Shown: in pieces, positions 1-8,156 of the stretch
Layout: every line of letters begins with the position of its first letter
How positions within the stretch are numbered: the stretch's first letter is position 1
Assembly: GCA_945890485.1 (NCBI GenBank)
Contig: CAMDCN010000024.1
Location: 1 to 64,000, forward strand
DNA: 64,000 nucleotides
From: Candidatus Sulfopaludibacter sp. SbA3
Lineage (GTDB): Bacteria > Acidobacteriota > Terriglobia > Bryobacterales > Bryobacteraceae
Direction: 5' to 3'
The notes under the pieces: model-generated
What the model saw: the letters and a program-made list of their open reading frames with translations, nothing else
Database searches by the model: none
Told to the model about the DNA's origin: nothing
Position numbers and translations under genes: made by a program

Positions 1-338
1 AAGCCGGTATCGTCGACAACCCAGGCGGAGATGGGAGCGCGGGAGGTCATCTGGGGCAGAACGTAATGGCGGACGGCTTGGAGGAGGAGTTGGTCATTCC
101 AGGGCGCTACGGCGACGACGTGGTGCAGGGATTGATGAGCGCGCCGGACATTGAGAGTGTCAAGACGGGCGGCCATGGGTTCCACGCTTTTGCGCTCTCC
201 GGGCAGAAGGAGGCCGAGGCAGTAGCTGGTTAAGGGCTGATGCCGGTCTCGGTGTCCTGCCGCTTGCGCCAGACCCTGAAGGTAGGCGGCAAGACGCTGT
301 TCGCGTGGGCCTGGCGCGGGGGGAGGTTGCGGGGCCAC
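1..338 (-). CDS. IS701-type transposase, N-terminal part, running off the left edge
   Basis: The minus strand is open from a GTG at 338 to the window edge, 112 codons without a stop. The only in-frame stop upstream is a TGA five codons before the GTG, so GTG is the likely start. The residues match the N-terminal region of IS701-family DDE transposases: an LxSYCLGLLLPGERKSVEPMA-type segment, then a helical stretch, then VVDDTG at the edge, where the family has its first catalytic Asp (VDETGF). The enzyme would cut and paste its own element. The catalytic C-terminal part lies outside the window, so I cannot tell whether the gene is intact. Family assignment rests on recognised motifs only. Confidence 0.72.
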   Translation of the reverse strand, partial: MAPQPPPAPGPREQRLAAYLQGLAQAAGHRDRHQPLTSYCLGLLLPGERKSVEPMAARLDTLNVRRAHQSLHHVVAVAPWNDQLLLQAVRHYVLPQMTSRAPISAWVVDDTG

Positions 339-373
339 GCGGAAATTGTATCACACGTTCTGACACAGTAGTA
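1..373 (-). mobile_element. Partial IS701-type element, 5' end inside the window
   Basis: The transposase starts at 338, and a CTAG sits at 374-377, 35 bp upstream of it. IS701-family elements are known to duplicate a YTAR tetranucleotide, so CTAG is a plausible target-site copy and 373 a plausible element terminus. The opposite end and second target copy are outside the window, so the boundary is inferred. The element abuts the 3' end of a small broken gene. Confidence 0.4.
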
Positions 374-567
374 CTAGTGACTTGACACATGTCCACTGCC
401 ATTTTGCAATTTTGTCCTTGCTCGTCACATACGCACAATGCCACCAAATCTTTACACCCAATAGGTGTAATTGGATTGATACCACAACTCCCCTGCGCAC
501 ACGTCACAAACGGCAACACAAAAGAGGCCATACCGATCAGCAAAGTAGCGAAGGTCAGTAGAGCAGG
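374..567 (-). pseudogene. Broken small secreted Cys-rich protein gene between two IS elements
   Basis: Read on the minus strand, the segment encodes a hydrophobic leader (ALLTFATLLIG, then from an internal ATG at 531 MASFVLPFVTCAQG) followed by a short Cys-rich domain: SCGINPI, IGCKDL, LCVCDEQGQNC. In the continuous frame the end becomes unrelated sequence. Removing one base from the A-run at 402-405 restores CKWQWTCV, the W-x-W-x-C ending expected of this kind of small protein, which I recall from Acidobacteria. The natural start is missing because the IS1380-type remnant begins at about 567, and the IS701 end abuts the other side. I read it as a truncated, frameshifted gene. Function is unknown. 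Confidence 0.5.
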
Positions 568-1075
568 CGGATAGGGATTGGTATGAGTATGCGGTGTTGG
601 TGACGAGCTGGGGGCAGAGTGATGTGCGGGTGTTGGCGCAGGCGTATCGGGGCCGGGCGGATGCCGAGAACATGTTCGATGAGCTGAAGAACCAGTTGGG
701 GGTGGACGGGGTACACGACGAAGGATCTGCAGCGGAGCCAATTGATGGCGCGGTTGGTGGGGCTGACTTACAACTGGTGGGGGATCTACACGTGAATGGG
801 GACGGGGGACCGGCACAAGGAGGCGATCACAACGCGGCCATCGCTAATGGGGGGGGGTGGCGCAGCAGACCGAACATGCGCGCAGTAAACGGCAAGGCAA
901 AGACGATTGCGCAATACCTGAGCAAGATAAGCAACTGCTTACGACCGTTTCTGGACGATGCGGAGCAGTTGGCACCGGCAGAGCGCTGGCCGTGATGTTG
1001 CGGCAGATCTTCTACAAATTCTGCGGTGGAACCGGCCCACGAGGAGGGGAGATCAGGCCGCTTGTGGCGGGCTAA
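558..1075 (+). pseudogene. Degenerate IS1380-type transposase (C-terminal half)
   Basis: Pieces of the C-terminal region of an IS1380-family transposase lie in order but in different frames. RDWYEYAVLVTSW and YRGRADAENMFDELKNQ lie in one frame up to about 708. YTTKDLQRSQLMARLVGLTYNWWGIYT follows in the next frame and ends in TGA at 793-795. DRHKEAITTRPSLM follows the stop, then VAQQTEHAR after a run of nine G at 849-857. NGKAKTIAQYLSK to LAPAERWP and finally RQIFYKF end at 1075. At least four frame changes and one stop make it non-functional. The N-terminal half is missing. Breakpoints in G-runs (708-711, 849-857) suggest slippage-type decay. Confidence 0.7.
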
Positions 1076-1880
1076 CTGCCGTTTTTAGGAATATGCAGTT
1101 GCATCGTAAGTTCGCCGAAACATCGGCATTATGAACAACAAACACCAATCGACGAACCCAAACGATGCCAATCCACGATCCTTTGCCGTATCGGGGATGG
1201 TGGTCACGCTGCACTCCCACGGACATCAATAGCGGGTGCGGCTCCCCGCTGCCGTCTCTCCGTCATCACGGACTGGCTCTTTGTGTCCCCATGCCGGCAC
1301 CATGGGGACTGTCGGCAGGACCCGCAACACGCTTCCCGCTTCTGAGCCCCCGCGACAGCAGTTCCGGCAACACCGGATCTGCCGCCATTGCAGTTCGTCC
1401 GCAAACAAGTTGTCGTCTTCCGAACACTCACGGACCTCCGGTTTCACTGGCCGCCCAAACATCACTCGGAACCGCTCAAGTCATCGAACAAGAGAAGTTG
1501 AATTCAGGCAGCGACCGTCGGCTTCGGAATTCCGATAACCCTCAGTCGGACCCGGGGGCAAGGAATGAATGAGTAGAAGATATCGAAGTCTGGCCGGATT
1601 GGCAGCGACTGGGCGCAGGAGGTAGATCCGCAGGGATGCGACCCGAACCCCGACCCAGCAGCAGGCGGGACTGCCCCCTCCCGCGCGTCCTCCGACTCAC
1701 CGTCAAGCAGGGGTTCCAGATGTTGTGGCCGTTCGGAGCCGCTCCCGCCGGTCGGTAAGACGCCTGTTCCTCAGGCTCCGCCTACAAGAGGAGAGCTTTG
1801 GTAGGTTAGGAGTTCTAAGCGAGTCCGCGACACCCGTTGTAGGCCGGGAGGGTGAAGACGATCGCCGGAATAATTTTGCC
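1076..1880. other. Gene-poor stretch between the IS remnant and rhuM
   Basis: About 800 bp in which I can support no gene. Open frames exist on both strands (for example plus 1165-1572 and 1236-1538), but they overlap each other, have shuffled-looking composition rich in Arg, Ser and Pro, and show no motif I recognise. One short inverted repeat is visible at 1287-1307 (CCCCATG, 7-nt loop, CATGGGG). The open frame upstream of rhuM continues back to 1725 without a better start than the ATG at 1881. Confidence 0.5.
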
Positions 1881-2957
1881 ATGACCGAGAATCAGCCAAC
1901 ATCTGAGATTATTCTCTACCAGACCGAGGACGGCGTTACCCGCGTAGAAGTTCGGCTCCAAAATGAAACCGTATGGCTAACACTGGCGCAGATGGCAGAT
2001 CTGTTCCAGCGAGACAAATCCAGCATTTTCAAGCACGTGCAGAACATCTTCGAGGAAGGCGAACTCCCTTCGGAGGGAACCGTTGCAAATTTTGCAATAG
2101 TTCAATCCGAGGGTGAACGAAAGGTTGCCCGGGGGATCGATCACTACAACCTGGACGTGATCATTTCGGTTGGCTACCGAGTGAAGTCCCATCGGGGCAC
2201 CCAGTTTCGCATCTGGGCCACGCAACGGATTCGGGAGTACATCATCAAGGGCTTCACCCTCGACGATGATCGGCTGAAGCAACGTGGAGGTGGCAACTAC
2301 TTTGACGAACTCCTTGCTCGCATCCGGGACATCCGTTCCTCGGAGCGGGCGTTCTGGCAAAAAGTCCTGGACATCTACGCGACCAGCATCGACTACGATC
2401 CGAAGGTCGATGAGTCTCAGAAATTCTTCGCGACCATCCAGAACAAAATGCACTGGGCCGCCCACGGAAATACCGCCGCAGAAGTGATCTTCCGCCGCGC
2501 CGATGCAAGCAAACCGAATATGGGACTCTCGACCTGGCGAGGCCAGCGTCCACGAAAGAATGACGTCGCGATCGCGAAGAACTACCTCTATGAGGACGAG
2601 TTGAAGGCGCTTAACCTCATCGTCTCAGCCTATCTGGACTTCGCCGAACTCCAAGCGCTTTCACGCCGTGCCATGTACATGCAGGAGTGGATAGGGAAGT
2701 TGGATGATTTTCTGCGGCTTACCGAGCGGGAGATTCTGACCCATGCCGGACAGATATCTCACGACCAGGCGCTCGACCGCGCAGGAGAAGAATTTCGAAA
2801 GTATCGCGAGTCAATCGCCAACGAGCCTACGCGAGTGGATCGGGATTTCGTGGCCGCGGTAGAGGAACTGAAACGGATTTCCAGCCGGACACCCAAGGGC
2901 GCCGCTCCAGCGCCTACGGGGCCAAAGAAGCCGCGTAGCAAGAAGGGCACGGATTGA
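1881..2957 (+). CDS. RhuM-family (virulence RhuM) protein
   Basis: A 358-residue protein matching the RhuM family. It opens with EIILYQTEDGVTRVEVRLQNETVWLTLAQMADLF, a wHTH-like segment, followed by RDKSSIFKHVQNIFEEGEL and the diagnostic YNLDVIISVGYRVKSHRGTQFRIWATQRIREYIIKGF near residues 94-130. The C-terminal half is helical with a basic tail. RhuM proteins are named from a Salmonella pathogenicity island. They often sit inside restriction-modification or other accessory loci, and their biochemical role is unresolved. Here there is no hsd, toxin or phage gene beside it. The ATG at 1881 was preferred because family similarity begins right there; the frame is open upstream to 1725 but without similarity. 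The IS debris upstream argues for acquisition by transfer. Confidence 0.85.
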   Translation: MTENQPTSEIILYQTEDGVTRVEVRLQNETVWLTLAQMADLFQRDKSSIFKHVQNIFEEGELPSEGTVANFAIVQSEGERKVARGIDHYNLDVIISVGYRVKSHRGTQFRIWATQRIREYIIKGFTLDDDRLKQRGGGNYFDELLARIRDIRSSERAFWQKVLDIYATSIDYDPKVDESQKFFATIQNKMHWAAHGNTAAEVIFRRADASKPNMGLSTWRGQRPRKNDVAIAKNYLYEDELKALNLIVSAYLDFAELQALSRRAMYMQEWIGKLDDFLRLTEREILTHAGQISHDQALDRAGEEFRKYRESIANEPTRVDRDFVAAVEELKRISSRTPKGAAPAPTGPKKPRSKKGTD

Positions 2958-3000
2958 AACCCGAGCAAACACTTAGCCTGCATCAGCAAAGGAAGGCTAG

Positions 3001-3165
3001 TACAGGTCGAATCCCTTCCTACAATTCAACGAGTACGAGATTTTGGTCAACGACGGCACCGTCTCACCCAAGGTCGCACGCACGGATTTCCGCATCCGCC
3101 GGACCACCCGCGGAACGCCAGCCCGGGTCGTGGTACCCGTGCATGACGAAATTTTTCTCTCCTGA
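3001..3165 (+). pseudogene. Start-less coding remnant, 54 codons
   Basis: Immediately after a TAG at 2998-3000 the frame is open to a TGA at 3163-3165. It reads like real protein (FLQFNEYEILVNDG, VARTDFRIRRTTRGTPARVVVPVHDEIFLS) but contains no usable start codon near its beginning. I read it as the C-terminal remnant of a deleted gene next to rhuM. I do not recognise the family, and chance cannot be excluded at this length. Confidence 0.3.
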
Positions 3166-3399
3166 AATGAACAAGATACCGAGCCCCAAGCAACCCGCCA
3201 CCCCACACATCGCACAAACTGATGGTCGGGAGAATAGCGCGTCAGCGATTGGATTCTTCCTTCCAAACGATCGTCCGAAGAGCCCAGCATGGAACCGAGC
3301 CAACAACCGAATACTGCCACGGCTTGGCGGGGCATCTAACCCCGCCAAGCCGCCTGCAACAAAGCCTAGGTCTCCGGACGGGATATGCCGCTAAAGCCC

Positions 3400-3665
3400 A
3401 CAAACGAAGCCACTTTTGCTAGCACCTTGCCTCAACCGATTCTTTTTAGAATCAATCAGATATGAGGACTCTTGGCTGGACTTCCGCCCAATTTTGCTCG
3501 ATTTCTACGAACGAAGCGGACCCGGCCGGAAGATCTGCATGGCTACAAACGAAGCCACTTTATTGAGCACGAGATTTCATCCAATACTGTTTAGAATCAA
3601 ATGCATAGGGGCAGATGCTGCCCGGTTTCGACCCGATTTTTCTCGATTTTTACGGACGAAGCCAA
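3400..3665. repeat. Two imperfect direct repeats, period 145 bp
   Basis: ACAAACGAAGCCACTTT occurs at 3400 and again at 3545. Within each unit the order of words is shared: a TTTAGAATCAA block (near 3448 and 3590), then a CTCGATTTyTACGrACGAAGC block (near 3500 and 3640). The units run 3400-3544 and 3545 to about 3665, with the second ending where the convergent gene's 3' end begins. No convincing coding frame runs through them. They could be decayed copies of a small mobile or intergenic element. 3166-3399 upstream holds nothing else I can name. Confidence 0.55.
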
Positions 3666-3667
3666 AT

Positions 3668-4507
3668 TCACTCCTGCGGCGTCTCAAACGTAATCGTCGA
3701 GTCCGTCGCAAACTTCCGAAAGTCGCTGTACCGCACCGTCACCCGCACCCGCTTCATCATCCCCAGCAACCGCGCATTCGCCGCAATGTCAATCTTCGAC
3801 GGGAAACACACCTCATCGTTCACCCGCGTCTGCTCCAGTTTCACTGAAGCCCCCGGCTGCAACCGCAACACAAACAATCCAAAAGAGATCGTGTCCGTCG
3901 TCTCCATCTCCAGCCGCATCCAGTCCGACGTCACCTTGTCGATACAGGCATCCCCCTGAAACTTCTTCAACTGGTCCGCCCGCCGCCCCTTCGGCCTAAA
4001 ATCCGCCCGCGGCTTCCCATGAATCAGCCAACACGGCCGCCCCGCCACCACCTGCTCCCCCTTCAAGGTCAGGTCAAACGCCTCCATCACCTGTCGCCTC
4101 CCCTCCGTCTCCTCCTTCAACGCCGCCGCAGACTCCCCCCGACGCTTCGCCCGCGCCGACGCCGACTCCCGCTTCATCTTCGCGATCTCCCGGTCGATCC
4201 GCTCCTTCTCCTTCTGCGCCTCCCGCTCGCTCAACGGCTTCCCGTCCTTCGCCACCAGCCGCTCCAACTGCGTCCCGTCATAGAACAGCACCTCCTTCGT
4301 CCGCCGCTCCACCGACTTCGGCCGCCCGTCCTTGTCCAGGAACTCCACCGTCGACTCCTCCCGGAACGTGTACTGGTCCCGCACCGCGTAGTTCCGCTCG
4401 TCCTTCTCCACCGCCCGGCGGAAGATCTCCTTCACGTCCTCTCCAGACGCCACCCACGTCACGCCAATCGCTAGTAAGAGTACCCGCACATGGGTTGAAC
4501 GCGCCAT
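3668..4507 (-). CDS. Secreted hypothetical protein with charged helical middle
   Basis: A 279-residue protein starting with an export signal (MARSTHVRVLLLAIGVTWVASGED). It continues as a charged region with YAVRDQYTFREE, a long Lys/Glu/Arg-rich helix around residues 95-145, and a beta-rich C-terminal half containing GRPCWLIHGKPRADF and LRLQPGASVKLEQTRVNDEVCFPSKIDI. The C-terminal half resembles outer-membrane-lipoprotein-sorting-like folds seen in many acidobacterial exported proteins, but I cannot name a family. The ATG at 4507 was chosen over an upstream in-frame ATG at 4564, because the longer form places 19 polar residues before the signal and overlaps the divergent pta. It probably acts in the periplasm. 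Promoters for this gene and pta must share the 40-bp gap. Confidence 0.75.
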   Translation of the reverse strand: MARSTHVRVLLLAIGVTWVASGEDVKEIFRRAVEKDERNYAVRDQYTFREESTVEFLDKDGRPKSVERRTKEVLFYDGTQLERLVAKDGKPLSEREAQKEKERIDREIAKMKRESASARAKRRGESAAALKEETEGRRQVMEAFDLTLKGEQVVAGRPCWLIHGKPRADFRPKGRRADQLKKFQGDACIDKVTSDWMRLEMETTDTISFGLFVLRLQPGASVKLEQTRVNDEVCFPSKIDIAANARLLGMMKRVRVTVRYSDFRKFATDSTITFETPQE

Positions 4508-4547
4508 ACGCCCGTTCCGTTCCGCCACCGTACAATAAAGGGATTCT

Positions 4548-5468
4548 ATGCCCCTTCCCGCCACCGCCCAGCAATTCCTCGATCAACAGAAGGAACAGGT
4601 GCGGGCCCTGCACCCCCGGCGCCGCATCGTCTTCCCCGAAGGCGCCGACCCGCGCGTCCTCGCCGCCTCCGAACGCCTCCGCGCCGAACAGTTGGTCGAC
4701 CCCATCCTCGTCGCCGGCCCCCAAGACGATCGCTACTGGCGCCTCTACTACGAACGCCGCCGCGCCAAAGGCGTCACCGAGCTCGAAGCCCGCGCCATCG
4801 TCCGCACGCCCCTCTTCTACTCCGCCCTCATGGTCGCCGCCGGAGACGCCGACGGCTTCGTCGGAGGCGCCGCCAACACCACCGCCGATACCGTCCGCGC
4901 CGCCTTCCATTGCGTCGGCCCCGCCCCCGGCGTCCGCACCGTCTCCAGCGTCATGTTCGTCTGCACCACCCAACGCGTCTACGCCTTCGCCGACTGCGCC
5001 ATCAACGTCGACCCCGACGCCGTCCAGCTCGCCGAAATCGCCATCGCCACCGCCGCCAGCGTTCGCGCCGTCATGAAGGAAGAACCCGCCCTCGCCCTGC
5101 TCTCCTTCTCCACCAAAGGCAGCGCCTCCCACCCGTCTGTCTCGAAGGTCCAGGAAGCCCTCCGCATCGTCGCCGAACGCGCCCCCGGCCTCCGCATCGA
5201 CGGTGAAATGCAGGCCGACGCCGCCCTCGTCGCCAGCGTCGGCGCCAGCAAGGCGCCCGGCTCCCCCGTCGCCGGCCACGCCAACGCCCTCATCTTCCCG
5301 GATCTCAACAGCGGCAACATCGGCTACAAGCTCGTCGAACGCCTCGGCGGTGCCGCGGCCTACGGCCCCTTCCTCCAGGGCCTCGCCAAGCCGCTCAACG
5401 ACCTCTCCCGCGGCTGCTCCGCCGACGACATCTACGCCGCCGCCCTCGTCACCGCCCTACAAGTCTGA
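4548..5468 (+). CDS. pta: Phosphate acetyltransferase
   Basis: Interconverts acetyl-CoA and acetyl phosphate in the cytosol. The 306-residue protein is a compact single-domain Pta. It carries [15 protein letters not shown] near residues 26-40, [10 protein letters not shown] near 184-193, [15 protein letters not shown] near 218-232 and the C-terminal signature [19 protein letters not shown] plus [10 protein letters not shown] near 250-290. It is slightly shorter than the usual 320-340 residues, and the missing part is N-terminal. It overlaps the next gene by one base (TGATG), so it is likely co-translated with a deacetylase-fold protein. No ackA is visible in the window. Third codon positions are strongly C-rich. 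Confidence 0.93.
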   Translation: MPLPATAQQFLDQQKEQVRALHPRRRIVFPEGADPRVLAASERLRAEQLVDPILVAGPQDDRYWRLYYERRRAKGVTELEARAIVRTPLFYSALMVAAGDADGFVGGAANTTADTVRAAFHCVGPAPGVRTVSSVMFVCTTQRVYAFADCAINVDPDAVQLAEIAIATAASVRAVMKEEPALALLSFSTKGSASHPSVSKVQEALRIVAERAPGLRIDGEMQADAALVASVGASKAPGSPVAGHANALIFPDLNSGNIGYKLVERLGGAAAYGPFLQGLAKPLNDLSRGCSADDIYAAALVTALQV

Positions 5469-6358
5469 TGATCCCGCTCGTCTACCATCCCGAGTACGAC
5501 CTCAACCTCGGCGCCCACGTCTTCCCCGCCCAGAAGTATCGCCTCATCCGGGAGCGCCTCGCCGATTGGCCCGTCCACACCCCGGACCCCGCCACCGACG
5601 CCCAGGTCCAACTCGTCCATACCCCGGAATGGACCGCCGCCCTCCGCAACGGCACCCTCACGCCCCGGCAGATCCAAACCCTCGAAATCCCGTGGTCGCC
5701 CCAGATGGCTCGCGGCTTCTGGCTCGCCGCCGGAGGCTCTCTCCTCGCCGGCCGCCTCGCACTCTCCCACGGCGCAGCCTACAACATCGGCGGCGGCTTC
5801 CATCACGCCTTCCGCAACCACGGCGAAGGCTTCTGCGCCGTCCATGACGTCGCCATCGCCATCCGCGCCCTGCAAGCCGAAGGCCTCATCGAGCGAGCCC
5901 TCATCGTCGATACCGACGTCCACCATGGCAACGGCACCGCCGCCATCTTCGCCGATGACCCCACCGCCTTCACCCTCTCCATCCACCAGCAGAACAACTA
6001 CCCCGCCGTGAAGCCGCCCTCAGACCTTGATCTGCCCGTAGCCGATGGAGTCGGCGACGACGAGTACCTGGCCATCCTGCAACCCGCCGTCGAACAGGCC
6101 GTAGCCACCTTCCAGCCCGATATCGTCTTCTACGTCGCCGGCGCCGACCCCTACTACGACGACCAACTCGGCGGCCTCGACCTTTCCATCGCCGGCCTCA
6201 CCGCCCGCGACACCGCCGTCTTCATCGCCGCGATGAGCCGCCGCATCCCCGTCGCCATAGCTCTCGCAGGCGGTTACGCGCGCCGCGTCGAAGACACCGT
6301 CACCATCCACACGAACACAGCGCTAGCCGCCTACAACACGCTGTCTTCGTACAAATAG
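5468..6358 (+). CDS. Histone-deacetylase-superfamily deacetylase (class IV-like)
   Basis: A 296-residue zinc hydrolase of the HDAC/AcuC fold. It begins IPLVYHPEYDLNLGAHVFPAQKY, typical of the short bacterial class IV-like group. Active-site features are all present: GGGFHHA with the His pair at 112-113, DTDVHHGNGT with zinc ligands Asp150 and His152, the third ligand Asp227 in VAGADPY, and LAGGY with Tyr270. Bacterial members remove acyl groups from proteins, polyamines or other small molecules, and the substrate here is unknown. Its start overlaps the pta stop by one base. Since Pta sets acetyl-phosphate levels and acetyl phosphate acetylates lysines chemically, the pairing hints at control of protein acetylation. 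The 3' end overlaps the convergent epimerase gene by 28 bp. Confidence 0.9.
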   Translation: MIPLVYHPEYDLNLGAHVFPAQKYRLIRERLADWPVHTPDPATDAQVQLVHTPEWTAALRNGTLTPRQIQTLEIPWSPQMARGFWLAAGGSLLAGRLALSHGAAYNIGGGFHHAFRNHGEGFCAVHDVAIAIRALQAEGLIERALIVDTDVHHGNGTAAIFADDPTAFTLSIHQQNNYPAVKPPSDLDLPVADGVGDDEYLAILQPAVEQAVATFQPDIVFYVAGADPYYDDQLGGLDLSIAGLTARDTAVFIAAMSRRIPVAIALAGGYARRVEDTVTIHTNTALAAYNTLSSYK

Positions 6359-7314
6359 TCCGGCGCCGGCAGCGTCCCCGAGATCGCCTTCCAAGCCTTG
6401 TACGTCTCTTTCAATCCGGCCTGAAAGTCCGTCGGCTTAAATTTCAACACGCGCTGCGCCTTCGTCACCAGCATCGTAATCGGCGGCAGATCAAAGTAGA
6501 AGCCAAAGTACAGCTTCGGTCCCATCGGATGCCCGCCCGCCTTCAGCAGCTTCTCGCGCGAAACCTTCACGAGTTCGACGCCCTTCTTCCCCGCCGCCTC
6601 GGCCAGCGCCTGCACCGTCTCCACTTGCGTAATCGCCTTCGGGCTGGCGACGTTGAACGCATGGCCCACCGCCGCCGGCGTCTCCATCGCCGCTATCGCG
6701 GCCGCCACCAGGTCCTTCACGTAGACGAACTGCATCAGCCGCCGCCCGTCACCCGGAATGATGATCTTCCGCCCATCCCGGAACCGCTCCCAAAAGAACG
6801 ACTCCCGATGAAAGGGATTGCCTGGCCCATAGATATAGGGAGGCCGCAGCGTCACCGCCGGCAGGCCATACCGTTGATGCAGCCGGAACAGCACGCGCTC
6901 GCTGTTCGCCTTGTTTCGCACATAGGCATCGGCATGATCTTCGCCGGCCAGTCCATCGCCTTCGTAGTGATTGAGCCCCGCGCCGTACGCCGCTACGCTC
7001 GACACAAACACGTACCGCTGCAGCGAATCGCCCGCCGCCAACGCCGTCGCCTCCACCTGGGCGGCCGTCGTTCCGCGCTCCCAATCGTAGACATTGTCGA
7101 AGACCACTTCAAACTTCTGGCCCGCCAAGGCCGCCTTGATCTGCGCCGGATCGTTGCGGTCCGCCATCAGGTTGCCGATCTGCTTCCGGCCCACCGCTCC
7201 CAAGTCGTGCTGGGCACGCCGATGGAGCACCGTTACGTCATGACCAGCTTTCACCAGCTCCGTTACGAGTGCGCGTCCGATGAAAAGCGTACCGCCGATG
7301 ACCAGAACTTTCAT
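6331..7314 (-). CDS. NAD-dependent epimerase/dehydratase (extended SDR)
   Basis: A 327-residue extended short-chain dehydrogenase with the N-terminal dinucleotide site MKVLVIGGTLFIGRALV. A VSSVAAYG strand supplies the Ser, followed by ADAYVRNKANSE with the Tyr-x3-Lys pair. The C-terminal half has LRPPYIYGPGNPFHRESFFWERFRDGRKIIIPGDGRRLMQFVYVKDL, which places it with sugar-nucleotide epimerase-like enzymes. The exact substrate is not readable. It resembles the chloroplast-stem-loop-binding-like group of bacterial SDRs, but I would call only the superfamily. It is convergent with the deacetylase gene and divergent from the LytTR regulator, 56 bp away. Confidence 0.87.
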   Translation of the reverse strand: MKVLVIGGTLFIGRALVTELVKAGHDVTVLHRRAQHDLGAVGRKQIGNLMADRNDPAQIKAALAGQKFEVVFDNVYDWERGTTAAQVEATALAAGDSLQRYVFVSSVAAYGAGLNHYEGDGLAGEDHADAYVRNKANSERVLFRLHQRYGLPAVTLRPPYIYGPGNPFHRESFFWERFRDGRKIIIPGDGRRLMQFVYVKDLVAAAIAAMETPAAVGHAFNVASPKAITQVETVQALAEAAGKKGVELVKVSREKLLKAGGHPMGPKLYFGFYFDLPPITMLVTKAQRVLKFKPTDFQAGLKETYKAWKAISGTLPAPDYLYEDSVL

Positions 7315-7370
7315 GCCAAGAGATCGCGCACTAAAAAACAGTTCCCCTGCCTTGCTATCCTAGCATCGGA

Positions 7371-8156
7371 ATGCAAAGTCGCGCCGCCGCTCCCGTGCAG
7401 TCCATCACCGCGATCCTCGTGGATGATGAGTCCCTCGCTCGCGATGAGTTGGCCTTTCTCCTGAAAGACTTCCCCGATATCGAAGTCGCCGCCACCGCGG
7501 CCAATGGCCTGGAAGCCGTTAAGCTCATCGAAGACGTCGAACCCGATCTCGTCTTCCTCGATGTTCAAATGCCCGGTCTCGACGGTCTCGGCGTCATCAA
7601 GCGCCTCCGCGAGAAAGACATTCCCCTGCCCCACTTCATCCTCGCGACGGCCTTCGACAACTACGCCGTCGAAGCCTTCCAACTCGAAGCGATGGACTAC
7701 ATCCTCAAGCCCATCGAGAAAGAACGCCTGGCCCAAGCCGTCGACCGCGCCCGCCGCAGTGTCGCCGAACGGCAGAAGCCCGCCGCCGAAGCGCCGATCG
7801 TCGTCCGCACCGGTCCCGTCCGCGCCAAGATTCTCGTCCGCCGCGACAATCGTAACTTCATCGTCGATTCCCAGGACATCATCTTCGCCACCATCGACGA
7901 CGGCCTGATCACCGTCGTCTGCCAGGGGCTCGAAGGCGAGTCCACCTACAAGACCATCGAAGAGCTGCAGTCCAATCTCGACCCTGATACCTTCTGGCGC
8001 GTCCACCGCTCCTGGCTCGTCAACATCAATCGGATCAAGGAAGTCATCCCCTGGTTCAAGTCGAGCTTCCAACTGAAAATGGACGACAAGCGTGGCACCG
8101 AAGTCCCCGTCAGCCGCGTCCAGACCAAACGCCTCCGCTCGTTGCTAAAGCTTTAG
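7371..8156 (+). CDS. LytTR-family response regulator
   Basis: The 261-residue protein has a receiver domain at about residues 12-130 with the acidic pair Asp18-Asp19, phospho-acceptor Asp64 (VFLDVQMPGLDG) and the conserved Lys in ILKPIEK. A LytTR DNA-binding domain follows at about 155-255 (FIVDSQDIIFATIDDGLITVV, FWRVHRSWLVNINRIKEV). LytTR regulators bind paired short repeats in promoters. No histidine kinase gene adjoins it, so it is an orphan regulator as far as the window shows. Start: ATG at 7371, where the extra nine N-terminal residues are polar. Its stop and that of the convergent gene lie within a 14-bp palindrome at 8144-8157. Confidence 0.92.
   Translation: MQSRAAAPVQSITAILVDDESLARDELAFLLKDFPDIEVAATAANGLEAVKLIEDVEPDLVFLDVQMPGLDGLGVIKRLREKDIPLPHFILATAFDNYAVEAFQLEAMDYILKPIEKERLAQAVDRARRSVAERQKPAAEAPIVVRTGPVRAKILVRRDNRNFIVDSQDIIFATIDDGLITVVCQGLEGESTYKTIEELQSNLDPDTFWRVHRSWLVNINRIKEVIPWFKSSFQLKMDDKRGTEVPVSRVQTKRLRSLLKL

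Noticed and set aside
160-816. Long minus-strand open frame of 218 codons
   Set aside because: It runs through two different IS remnants and the broken small gene, has Pro/Arg-rich nonsense ends and no start supported by similarity. Only its middle part belongs to the small Cys-rich gene.
1165-1572. Possible gene of 135 codons in the gene-poor stretch
   Set aside because: Overlapping open frames on both strands, no motif, no ribosome-binding site and shuffled-looking composition.
1881-2957. RhuM as part of a type I restriction-modification operon
   Set aside because: No hsdR, hsdM or hsdS sequence lies within the window on either side.
4278-5279. Minus-strand open frame of 333 codons rich in Gly, Asp and Glu
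   Set aside because: Antisense shadow of pta created by C-rich third positions; pta is unmistakable on the other strand.
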